From Acetobacterium malicum subsp. dehalogenans DSM 11527 (GTDB lineage Bacteria; Bacillota; Clostridia; Eubacteriales; Eubacteriaceae): a stretch of DNA of 32,737 nt. Below the pieces are notes generated by a model. That model made no database searches and was not told where the DNA came from. It saw only the letters and a program-made list of their open reading frames with translations. The translations under genes were made by a program, and so were the position numbers. The DNA lies in the NCBI RefSeq assembly GCF_000472665.1, contig NZ_AXAC01000045.1:1-32737 (forward strand), in the 5' to 3' direction. This document shows, in pieces, positions 1-6,632 of this stretch. Positions within the stretch are counted from its first letter, which is position 1; each line of letters opens with the position of its first letter.

Positions 1-168
1 TCATATATACCATCACTGGTTCACTTGCGTTCCGTTCCAACAACCGCCATCAGCTTCCTTCAGACCCTTCCGTCGCCGGAAACGCCCTTGCTTACAGCTT
101 GTCTTCCCAATTAGCCAGGTGACAGGTCTTCTTTCAGACCATTAGCTCGGCAACATGCCTCGCAAACC
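1..168 (-). mobile_element. 5' end of a group II intron (partial, runs off left edge)
   Basis: Read on the minus strand, this block carries strings I recognise from domain I of bacterial group II introns: CTGTAAGCAAGGG near 90-105 and TCTGAAGGAAGC near 50-62, followed by GGAACGCAAGTGAACC near 14-30. It begins right behind the U-tract of the terminator at 169-198, the insertion habit of class C introns. The 5' boundary is near 161-168 (GGTTTGCG), which does not perfectly match the usual GUGYG start. The remaining ribozyme domains and any reverse transcriptase would lie to the left of the window. What is seen is the sequence similarity from memory and the position; class assignment is inference. 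Confidence 0.6.
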
Positions 169-198
169 AAAAAGAACCGTCATTCGACGGTTCTTTTT
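169..198 (-). terminator. Rho-independent terminator (works on both strands)
   Basis: Eight-pair stem GAACCGTC (174-181) and GACGGTTC (186-193) with loop ATTC, flanked by five A and five T. It lies 17 bases behind the stop of the zinc-ribbon gene and ends that transcript. Confidence 0.85.
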
Positions 199-214
199 AT
201 TATTGGTGTGATAT

Positions 215-799
215 TTAATAATAGTACATGGACTGCATCATGGATGCAACAATAGCCATCACGATGCTGGAGAAGATGATCGAAAGGACAATACCGATTC
301 CCATAAAAATCAATGTCGCCCAGGCAAAGTGTTTTTTGGTTGCGCTGGTTTTGGAATCAACACTCCAGATAATCAGCATGACAATATTGACAATCGGGAT
401 GTACAGCAACAGCAGCGTCAGCATCCAGTCCCCCAGGGTCATGGGTACTTCGGCATTTTCCGGGGCCATCTGACGTTGGTTTGGGGTCTGATATTGTGAC
501 GTGGTCTGACCAGGATCTGGGGTGGTTGTGATGGTTTCGGAGATAATGACTTCCTCCTCAACAATACCATCAGCAATGATTTCGTCAGCGACAATTTCGT
601 GAGACAAGATTTCTTCATCTGGGGTTTCACCCGGAATCTCTTTGCCGGAAACATCATGAGAAAGATTTTCGTTGTCGAATACACCGGCTGTGAAATCTTC
701 TACCCCACCGGCATCTTCCTTCAATACATTTCCACAATTACCACAAACTGCATCATCTGGACCGATACCGGCGTAACATTTGGGACAATACTTTGCCAT
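215..799 (-). CDS. Zinc-ribbon protein with acidic DEII-type segment and two C-terminal membrane helices
   Basis: Function unknown. With the ATG at 799 the protein has 194 residues. Cys5, Cys8, Cys19 and Cys22 form an N-terminal zinc ribbon. Residues about 25-110 are acidic and low in complexity, with runs such as EIVADEIIADGIVEEE. Residues about 123-190 hold two hydrophobic helices separated by a short basic loop, so the ribbon and acidic part probably face the cytoplasm. I prefer ATG 799 to the GTG at 808 because AAGGA sits 10 bases before the ATG but only two before the GTG. The gene has its own promoter (823-851) and terminator. It is a paralogue of the gene at 5946-6437: same cysteine positions, same KYCP start and the same acidic motif. 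A scaffold or membrane-stress role is possible but not shown. Confidence 0.8.
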   Translation of the reverse strand: MAKYCPKCYAGIGPDDAVCGNCGNVLKEDAGGVEDFTAGVFDNENLSHDVSGKEIPGETPDEEILSHEIVADEIIADGIVEEEVIISETITTTPDPGQTTSQYQTPNQRQMAPENAEVPMTLGDWMLTLLLLYIPIVNIVMLIIWSVDSKTSATKKHFAWATLIFMGIGIVLSIIFSSIVMAIVASMMQSMYYY

Positions 800-822
800 T
801 GCGCTCACATCCTTTTTATTTT

Positions 823-851
823 ATTTTATCATAAAAACATGATGATTTCAA
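823..851 (-). promoter_or_regulatory. Sigma-A type promoter of the zinc-ribbon gene
   Basis: On the minus strand TTGAAA (846-851), 17-base spacer, TAAAAT (823-828). The last part of the spacer plus the -10 (TTTATGATAAAATA) is identical to the promoter at 6461-6489 of the paralogous gene. Confidence 0.65.
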
Positions 852-859
852 AATATAAT

Positions 860-1354
860 TCAGGATACAACTTCAATTTTCTTAATAACCTGATCTTCAC
901 GCGGTTTGTCTGATCGATCCCGAGCAACCGCAACGATTGCATCCGCTGTTTCGATTCCTGAAATCACCTTGCCAAAAGCTGCATATTGACCATCTAAAAA
1001 TGGCGCATCATCGACCATGATAAAAAACTGGGAACCAGCCGAATCCGGCATCCCGGAACGAGCCATGGAAATTACTCCCTTAACATGTTTCAGATCATTG
1101 ACCACACCGTTGCCGGAGAATTCGCCTTTAATGGTGTGTCCGGGGCCGCCCATACCGCTACCCTGGGGACATCCGCCCTGGATCATAAAACCGGGAATGA
1201 CCCGATGAAAGATTAAACCGTTATAGAAGCCATCATTGACCAGAGTTAAAAAGTTTTCTACGGTTATCGGGGCAACTTCTGGATAGAGCTCCACTTCCAT
1301 TGTCTGGCCATTTTCCATTTCAATTTTTACAATTGGATTTGCTGTTTCTGACAT
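860..1354 (-). CDS. Cyclophilin-type peptidyl-prolyl cis-trans isomerase
   Basis: Cytoplasmic proline isomerase of the single-domain bacterial cyclophilin type, 164 residues with no signal peptide. The family core is intact: FHRVIPGFMIQGG carries the catalytic Arg and the Phe and Gln of the pocket, followed by SQFFIM and LDGQYAAFGKV. The position of the cyclosporin-binding Trp is Tyr here, as in many bacterial members. ATG 1354 is chosen because GGAGG lies five bases upstream; the longer frame starting at TTG 1366 would put its start inside that ribosome site. It precedes the zinc-ribbon gene, which has its own promoter. A housekeeping folding role is likely. Confidence 0.93.
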   Translation of the reverse strand: MSETANPIVKIEMENGQTMEVELYPEVAPITVENFLTLVNDGFYNGLIFHRVIPGFMIQGGCPQGSGMGGPGHTIKGEFSGNGVVNDLKHVKGVISMARSGMPDSAGSQFFIMVDDAPFLDGQYAAFGKVISGIETADAIVAVARDRSDKPREDQVIKKIEVVS

Positions 1355-1463
1355 TATTTCCTCCAAATTTTTCTTATAATTTTTACTTCAATGTAGTATA
1401 CACCAAATGAAATAAAATGAAAAGAGGTTCGCCAGAGTCTTAAGCTTTTTGATAATTGGGCTT

Positions 1464-2696
1464 TTAAACAGCGTAGCGATATTCGCCGGTATTTTGATCC
1501 TGATCATAAAAATCGGCATAGCTGAGGCTGAAGACATCTTTGTTGATGCCGGAAACATCGATTTTATTTTTGATCAGGTATTGCCAAAATCCGGTGCCGC
1601 CGATATTCCCCTGGATAATGACACCCTGAACAACACCTTTTTTCAAAACGACTTTCTGGTAATTATAGCGGTCTTCGCGCATCAAGATCTCGCAGTTTTC
1701 TTCCGGTTCCGGGTTAATGTTCCCCAGGGACAAGGTCGTGAGTCCATAGAAATTAACGGTATTTTTAAGGGCATAGCGATCTTCATATAATAGTTTTTCG
1801 CCCAGCATGTTAATCGCAGCAATCCGTCCCTGTTTCATGGCATTAGGCCAGATCCCGGCGATACCGGTAACATCGCCAGCCGCATAGATATCGTCAATAT
1901 TTGTTTTAAGATCATCTCCGACCAAAATAGCATGGTTGGTATCAATTCCGGATCCTTCGGTAAAGTTAAAGGCCGGCCGCACTCCGGCAGCAATCACAAT
2001 GACATCGGCCGGAACCGCTTTGCCACTGGCAAGATGGATGGTTTTCCCCCGCCCCACTTCATCGACGTCAACCGACACGACCTTGTCATTTAAAATAAAC
2101 TCCGCGCCGTGTTCTTCAAACAGTTGCTGGTAGGCCTGGGCCGATTTTTGATCTAGCTGTAAACTCATCACCGCTTGGGTCATTTCGATCACCGTTACCT
2201 TTAATCCCCGCTCCAGCATCGCTACTGCAGCATCCATACCAACCAGGCCAGCACCAATGACCACAGCGTTTTGGGCCGTATTACATTCGTTATCCAACAA
2301 TTGGGCGTCTTTTAAATCACGGAACCCATAAACATTTTTTGACTCCCGGAGACCCGGGATCGGTGGAATAAAATAGGATGCACCGGTGGCAATCAGCAGC
2401 TTATCATAGCTGATATCCTGATTGTCATGGGTTTTTACCGTCTTTTTCTGAGCATCCAGACCAATCACGGTGGTATTATTAAGCCAGGTTATTCCGCTGG
2501 ACTCAAAAAAGTTGTCTGCGATAAAACTGATCCCCTTGGCATCTCGTTCATGACCCAAAAACTTATGGAGCATACAACGGGAGTGAACACTATCCTCTTT
2601 GGAAATAATGACCACTTCAGTATCCGGTTCTGAGGTTTTGATTGTTTTGGCCGCGCTGATTCCGGCCGCACTGGCTCCGATAATAACGATTTTCAT
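1464..2696 (-). CDS. FAD/NAD-dependent oxidoreductase of the CODH-linked FNOR type
   Basis: Predicted flavoprotein, 410 residues, passing electrons between NAD(P)(H) and the neighbouring CooF ferredoxin. An FAD-binding GASAAG motif is at residues 7-12, an NAD-binding GAGLVG motif near 148-153, and the second FAD contact YAAGD near 270. The pattern HSRCMLHKFL near residue 37 matches the NADH:rubredoxin/ferredoxin reductase branch rather than thiol-disulfide reductases, since there is no CxxxxC pair. The start overlaps the cooF stop by four bases (ATGA), so translation is probably coupled. Known family context: CooS-CooF-FNOR clusters occur in several Clostridia and in Carboxydothermus, where they are proposed to link CO oxidation to NAD(P) reduction or to peroxide reduction. 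Confidence 0.88.
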   Translation of the reverse strand: MKIVIIGASAAGISAAKTIKTSEPDTEVVIISKEDSVHSRCMLHKFLGHERDAKGISFIADNFFESSGITWLNNTTVIGLDAQKKTVKTHDNQDISYDKLLIATGASYFIPPIPGLRESKNVYGFRDLKDAQLLDNECNTAQNAVVIGAGLVGMDAAVAMLERGLKVTVIEMTQAVMSLQLDQKSAQAYQQLFEEHGAEFILNDKVVSVDVDEVGRGKTIHLASGKAVPADVIVIAAGVRPAFNFTEGSGIDTNHAILVGDDLKTNIDDIYAAGDVTGIAGIWPNAMKQGRIAAINMLGEKLLYEDRYALKNTVNFYGLTTLSLGNINPEPEENCEILMREDRYNYQKVVLKKGVVQGVIIQGNIGGTGFWQYLIKNKIDVSGINKDVFSLSYADFYDQDQNTGEYRYAV

Positions 2697-3142
2697 AGGC
2701 TTACCTCTTTCACTTCAATGGCTTTCTTAGGACAGGCTTTAACACAGCTGGGTCCATCCGGCTTATCTTCGCAGAAATCACATTTGATGACCTTGGTCCG
2801 GGTTTGTTTATCTGGTTTTAAAACCCCATAGGGGCAATTCATTACGCACATATAGCATGCTGCACATTTACTTTCGTCATACTGCACATGCCCGGTTAGT
2901 GGGTCTTTTTCCAGAGCGCCGCTCATACAGGACAGCACACATTCTGGTTCGTCACAGTGACGGCAGAAAATCGGCAGGTATCCCTTTTGAGCATCAAATT
3001 TAATAAAGTTGCGAGTTTCCGCTTCAGGACTTTGCATATTCACGGTGTAAAAATTACTGCCTTCTTCATGGGCACTGATACAGGCGATGTTGCAATTCAG
3101 ACAGCCATCGCATTTTTCACGATCAATGATGATTCGTTTCAT
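2693..3142 (-). CDS. cooF: CooF-like four-cluster ferredoxin
   Basis: Electron carrier between CO dehydrogenase and a partner enzyme, 149 residues, cytoplasmic. Sixteen cysteines in four groups (11/14/17/21, 60/63/68/72, 93/96/99/103 and 121/124/133/137) predict four [4Fe-4S] clusters with the crossed arrangement typical of CooF, HycB and DmsB proteins. It starts 12 bases after the cooS stop with a good AAGGAGG site and overlaps the downstream FNOR gene by four bases. No hydrogenase genes follow, so electrons probably go to the flavoprotein instead of to proton reduction. Confidence 0.9.
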   Translation of the reverse strand: MKRIIIDREKCDGCLNCNIACISAHEEGSNFYTVNMQSPEAETRNFIKFDAQKGYLPIFCRHCDEPECVLSCMSGALEKDPLTGHVQYDESKCAACYMCVMNCPYGVLKPDKQTRTKVIKCDFCEDKPDGPSCVKACPKKAIEVKEVSL

Positions 3143-3154
3143 GATTACACCTCC

Positions 3155-5038
3155 TTAGATGTTTAATTCCTTGCGTTTCTTTTCAATGATCGCATCCAAA
3201 GTTTCAGCTGCTGATTTAGCATTGTCATCAATGATCAGTTGTCCACCGGTCAAATTCAACATATCCTGGGTGAACACCTGAACCGCCACGGGACTGCCGG
3301 TAACAAACGGTGGTAATCCTAAATGGAGTGGTAGTCCCAGTGCTAAACCAAAGGCCCCATCGGCCAGTGCTTGTTCTTCCAGCCACTGTGGTGCTGATAA
3401 AACCAGCGGTAATTGCGGTAAATCGACGCCGATTGCTTCGGCCAGTTCGGTAGCCACCAATTCCAGTCGGCCAATGGCCAGACAGGGGCCAAAGTTTAAG
3501 ACCGGCGGAATCCCCAGACTTTCACAAACCGCCCGCAGTTTTGGTCCAGCCAGAGATGCCGCTGAAGGTGACATCAAACCGACATTTTCCAATCCGCCGG
3601 ATGAACATCCCGCTGATAAAACCAGAATATCTTTGGCAATCAATTCTTTAACCAGATTAATCGTCAACACATCATGGCCACCGGCAGTTAAGCTGGAACA
3701 TCCGACCACGCCGGCAATCCCTTTGATTTCACCCTTCACGATTAGATCAATCAGTGGTTTCCAGGTTCCACCCAGAAATGATTTCAGCGACCCCTCACTG
3801 ACACCGGTTAAGGTATCGTCGTTACCGTGGTCAGCATCCATATTCAGAGTAACAACGCCTCTTCGGGCCTGATAGGATTCGATCACGGCATCGATAATTT
3901 CATTGCTCTGGCTTTCTTTTTCTTCAAAAACAAATGGTTTCATTTCGGCATTGGCTTTTTTAGAAACATCATCCAGGCAGATTTGCTTGATTTTTAATTC
4001 ATCACAGATTGGCTCGATCCCCGGCAAAGTACAGTTAAATTCTGATAATACCGCATCAATGGCGCCGGTGGCCAGAATTGCCTCGCTGGTAAAATTGTTA
4101 CCGGCATGGCCGTTAAATACCTCTTTGTAATGTTCGCCGCGCAGCTGCAAATCCTGACCAACACAGGTACATCCAACCAGTTTAAATCCTTTGGCACCGA
4201 CAGCTTTAGCTTTCTCAATAACATCATCTTGAATCAGGCGATCCTGTAAGTAGGAAAAGATAGAATGTTGATGGCCAGTAATCATGATATTAATATAGTC
4301 TGTGTCGATAACCCGTAAGCCCACTGGTGCCAAACGGATCGATGGTTCGCCCAGCATCACATCGTTTAACAGATTAGTCAGCGTTAAACCGTAAAGACCA
4401 GTGGAAATCCCCAGTTTTAAACAATTTAGATACATATCAACGGGATCAGAATTGAGATTAGTGGATGTTTTAACAACTCCGGAAAATACCTCAGATTTTG
4501 CGCCACCTGGTAGTATCCCCAGTTCTTTCCAACGATCAAAGCGTGGTTTATAGGCCATTTTTTCAACCAGTTCCATTTTTATATAGTCGGGCTTATATAA
4601 ATCGGCTAAAACCATGTCGGCAATTTTTTCAGCACAGACATGTTCATCAGCTTCATTGATTTCAAAGATTTCGGCCAGTTTTGCCAGTGCCACCTTGCCT
4701 TTTAAGACCCCTTTGCTGGCTGCTGTTTTTTTGAGCATCAGCGCAGTGTTTTCAACAATATGGATATAACATCCGGAACCTGCGGAAACGGCCCTCAGGA
4801 AATTTCTGGCCACCATGGTATCGGCGGTAGCACCGCAAACCCCTTTGGGTCCGTCCGGGGTGATTCGACATGGCCCATTGGAACAGAGACGGCAGCAGAT
4901 TCCCTGCAGTCCGAAACCGCATTTGACACTTTGTCCTTCCATCCGGTGATGGGATGTGTCGACACTAAGATTAGAAATAAAGGTTTCCAGTTTCTGGTCC
5001 GCACTTGCACAGGTTTTGCAGCTAAAATTTGAATTCAT
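3155..5038 (-). CDS. cooS: Carbon monoxide dehydrogenase catalytic subunit CooS, divergent form
   Basis: Ni-Fe CO dehydrogenase family, 627 residues, predicted homodimer. Cys40 and Cys48 match the D-cluster and Cys49, 52, 57 and 68 the B-cluster. The C-cluster ligands are all present by alignment from memory with Carboxydothermus CODH-II: His256, Cys292, Cys336, Cys447, Cys478 and Cys519. Two features differ: the catalytic lysine (Lys563 in CODH-II, in a HEKA motif) is Gln556 in EEQA, and most of the histidines of the proton path near residues 90-100 are missing (GCYIHIVEN). The motif around Cys519 is NFGPCLAIGR where CODH-II has HMGSCVDNSR. An extra CKTC pair is at Cys7/Cys10. No acs genes adjoin, so this is not the acetyl-CoA synthase partner. 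GGAGG lies seven bases before the ATG. Confidence 0.9.
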   Translation of the reverse strand: MNSNFSCKTCASADQKLETFISNLSVDTSHHRMEGQSVKCGFGLQGICCRLCSNGPCRITPDGPKGVCGATADTMVARNFLRAVSAGSGCYIHIVENTALMLKKTAASKGVLKGKVALAKLAEIFEINEADEHVCAEKIADMVLADLYKPDYIKMELVEKMAYKPRFDRWKELGILPGGAKSEVFSGVVKTSTNLNSDPVDMYLNCLKLGISTGLYGLTLTNLLNDVMLGEPSIRLAPVGLRVIDTDYINIMITGHQHSIFSYLQDRLIQDDVIEKAKAVGAKGFKLVGCTCVGQDLQLRGEHYKEVFNGHAGNNFTSEAILATGAIDAVLSEFNCTLPGIEPICDELKIKQICLDDVSKKANAEMKPFVFEEKESQSNEIIDAVIESYQARRGVVTLNMDADHGNDDTLTGVSEGSLKSFLGGTWKPLIDLIVKGEIKGIAGVVGCSSLTAGGHDVLTINLVKELIAKDILVLSAGCSSGGLENVGLMSPSAASLAGPKLRAVCESLGIPPVLNFGPCLAIGRLELVATELAEAIGVDLPQLPLVLSAPQWLEEQALADGAFGLALGLPLHLGLPPFVTGSPVAVQVFTQDMLNLTGGQLIIDDNAKSAAETLDAIIEKKRKELNI

Positions 5039-5088
5039 ATGATACCCTCCGGTAATTTATTCGTTGACATTCGCAACCGATCTTAAGT

Positions 5089-5119
5089 TAATTAGTTTCT
5101 TTAAAAGAATCACTCTTAT
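5089..5119. promoter_or_regulatory. Candidate operator region in the cooS leader
   Basis: Two signals lie between the promoter and cooS: an imperfect inverted repeat AAAAGA (5103-5108) / TCTTAT (5114-5119), and the 13-mer TAATTAGTTTCTT (5089-5101), which recurs with one change at 5738-5750 in the leader of the PerR-like gene. Either could bind that regulator. The canonical PerR box is not seen, and AT-rich chance matches are possible. Confidence 0.3.
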
Positions 5120-5134
5120 TAAAATCATATCTAA

Positions 5135-5163
5135 ATTATAGAGCTGGAATAAATACTTGTCAA
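5135..5163 (-). promoter_or_regulatory. Consensus sigma-A promoter of the cooS-cooF-FNOR operon
   Basis: Minus strand TTGACA (5158-5163), 17-base spacer, TATAAT (5135-5140): a perfect match. The odd palindrome GAATGATTC (5164-5172) abuts the -35 box and may be an operator. A perfect promoter suggests control by a repressor rather than by an activator. Confidence 0.85.
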
Positions 5164-5211
5164 GAATGATTCATGATAAATATTTGTCTTTTTACAAAAT
5201 CTCAAAAAATT

Positions 5212-5243
5212 GAAAAGCCTGATGCCAAAGCATCAGACTTTTT
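5212..5243 (-). terminator. Terminator of the PerR-like gene
   Basis: Stem CTGATGC (5219-5225) / GCATCAG (5230-5236), loop CAAA, flanked by AAAAG and CTTTTT so it can act both ways. It separates the regulator transcript from the cooS promoter. Confidence 0.8.
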
Positions 5244-5300
5244 AGATGTTAAAATTATTCATTTTTACGGTTAGATTAAGAGCTACTTTCTTAATGTTGA

Positions 5301-5714
5301 TCAGGCAAAAAGCGACACTTCCATACGGTTCAAAGAAATATCTTCAGGTAGTTTATTTCTAAAATAATCCGCGAGTAGAATCTCCAGTTCCGGATCGTAG
5401 TAATCACAGATACCGTTATTCTCCTTGTTGTATATATGCACATGAAACTGAGTGTTTGCATCAAAACGCATCACTTCTTGATTATCCTTGAGTTTTTGAA
5501 TCAGGCCTTTTTCAGAGAATGTTTCCAGGATATTGTAAATGGTCCCTACCGACATCACATATCCCTGATTTTCAAGGGCTTCCATCAGCATGTCGGCACT
5601 GGGATGAGAGGTCATTTCTGACAACACTTTTAGCACACTGATTCGTTGCGGTGTAGCTTTTAATCCGGCACCACGGATCACGTCTGTATACATTTGGATC
5701 TTTTTATTTTTCAT
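5301..5714 (-). CDS. Fur-family regulator, PerR-like, without the structural zinc cysteines
   Basis: DNA-binding metalloregulator, 137 residues. The winged helix spans about 15-75 with LKATPQRISVL and the recognition segment SVGTIYNIL. The five residues that hold the regulatory Fe/Mn in Bacillus PerR (His37, Asp85, His91, His93, Asp104) are all present at the same numbers. The four cysteines of the structural zinc site (96, 99, 136 and 139 in PerR) are all absent; the only cysteine is Cys103. This suggests a peroxide or metal sensor stabilised in another way. It lies directly upstream of the cooS operon, on the same strand but with its own promoter and terminator. AGGAG is 12 bases before the ATG, rather far, so translation may be modest. 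Confidence 0.85.
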   Translation of the reverse strand: MKNKKIQMYTDVIRGAGLKATPQRISVLKVLSEMTSHPSADMLMEALENQGYVMSVGTIYNILETFSEKGLIQKLKDNQEVMRFDANTQFHVHIYNKENNGICDYYDPELEILLADYFRNKLPEDISLNRMEVSLFA

Positions 5715-5737
5715 GATTAAGAATAACTCCTAACTAA

Positions 5738-5750
5738 TAATTTGTTTCTT
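5738..5750. promoter_or_regulatory. Shared 13-mer in the leader of the PerR-like gene
   Basis: TAATTTGTTTCTT here against TAATTAGTTTCTT at 5089-5101 before cooS. It sits just downstream of the -10 box, where a repressor could block transcription. Proposed autoregulatory site; weak evidence. Confidence 0.3.
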
Positions 5751-5751
5751 A

Positions 5752-5780
5752 ATTATAGTACGATTATCCAGTTTTGTCAA
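5752..5780 (-). promoter_or_regulatory. Consensus sigma-A promoter of the PerR-like gene
   Basis: Minus strand TTGACA (5775-5780), 17-base spacer, TATAAT (5752-5757), again a perfect match. Confidence 0.85.
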
Positions 5781-5801
5781 ACTTCTTTTGTTTTTTCTAA
5801 T

Positions 5802-5901
5802 AAAAAAAGCATCCGGTTTACCATTATCTTAAAATCACTTTAAACTGTTTTTAACAATTATTGTAATCAGATAAGTGCATCACCGGATACTTCGTTTTTT
5901 T
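5802..5901. repeat. Long-loop inverted repeat with nested inner stem
   Basis: Outer arms ATCCGGT (5811-5817) and ACCGGAT (5882-5888), bordered by seven A on the left and a T-run on the right, enclose 64 bases. Inside, TTATCT and AGATAA form a second stem. It lies behind the zinc-ribbon gene ending at 5946 and could be its terminator, though the loop is much longer than usual. A small structured RNA or a miniature mobile repeat is an alternative. Confidence 0.45.
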
Positions 5902-5945
5902 ACTGCATTATTTTGATTAATCATCATTTAGCCATCTTTCACTTA

Positions 5946-6437
5946 TCACAGTCGCATCGATTTGGGAAGATTATAGGGACGATTTTTAAGCGCCATAAAT
6001 CCATCTGCGATTATTTCATCGCCAATCATTTCTTCTGCAAAAAGTTCATCGTCTGCTGTCAGGATTCGGGTTTCAACTGCTGGTGTCATTTCTCTGCCTT
6101 GATCCAATAATCCTCTCGCTAAGCTTTCAACTTCAAAACCTTTTTCGGTTTCGTAGCTGAATAATTTGTCACCGATAATTTCGTCTGCGATAATTTCATC
6201 AGTCAGTGCTTCATCGTCTGTTTGGAGCTGTTTTATTTCTTTTGCTGGCATCATATCCCTGCCGCCATCCAGAAATGCTCTTGGGAAACTTGTTTTTTCT
6301 ACCATTTCCTCTTTAAGGAATTCATCAGCGAACTTCTTATCAACAACAACTCCCGTTGTTATTACCATGCCGCAAAACCTGCATTTTGTATCGTCAATAC
6401 TCAAAATGTAAGTACATCTAGGACAATACTTTGGCAT
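5946..6437 (-). CDS. Zinc-ribbon protein with tandem DEIIADEII repeats, soluble
   Basis: Function unknown; 163 residues from the ATG at 6437. Cys5, Cys8, Cys19 and Cys22 form a zinc ribbon at the same positions as in the protein at 215-799. Two clear tandem repeats of about 38 residues follow, near 56-93 and 111-148: each starts LDxGR(D/E)M(M/T)PA and ends in TDEIIADEIIGDKLF or AEEMIGDEIIADGFM. A degenerate third copy may lie near 35-50. There is no membrane segment, unlike the paralogue. ATG 6437 has AAGGAAG eight bases upstream; the longer frame to 6470 would run through that site. It is a single gene with its own promoter. The repeats suggest protein binding, but nothing identifies the partner. 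Confidence 0.8.
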   Translation of the reverse strand: MPKYCPRCTYILSIDDTKCRFCGMVITTGVVVDKKFADEFLKEEMVEKTSFPRAFLDGGRDMMPAKEIKQLQTDDEALTDEIIADEIIGDKLFSYETEKGFEVESLARGLLDQGREMTPAVETRILTADDELFAEEMIGDEIIADGFMALKNRPYNLPKSMRL

Positions 6438-6460
6438 TTTACTCACTTCCTTCCATCTGT

Positions 6461-6489
6461 ATTTTATCATAAATTCACAATCTTTACAA
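6461..6489 (-). promoter_or_regulatory. Promoter of the second zinc-ribbon gene
   Basis: Minus strand TTGTAA (6484-6489), 17-base spacer, TAAAAT (6461-6466). The spacer end and -10 match the promoter of the paralogue at 823-851, so the two genes may be expressed together. Confidence 0.65.
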
Positions 6490-6549
6490 ATGAAAGCAAG
6501 ATTAATCGCCTGGGTAATAACGAAATAAAGGTTTGGTTAAGTTATGTAA

Positions 6550-6588
6550 ACAGGCTGTTACAGAAATTTCCATTCTGCAACAGCCTGT
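6550..6588 (-). terminator. Hairpin behind the sulfur-fusion gene
   Basis: A 16-base stem with one mismatch, ACAGGCTGTT.CAGAA (6550-6565) / TTCTG.AACAGCCTGT (6573-6588), 45 bases after the stop. Only a short T-run follows on the minus strand, so it may be a weak terminator or a 3'-end stabiliser. Confidence 0.6.
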
Positions 6589-6632
6589 CTGATAATATTC
6601 ATAAAATGATCTGAAATTAATGTAATTTTGTT

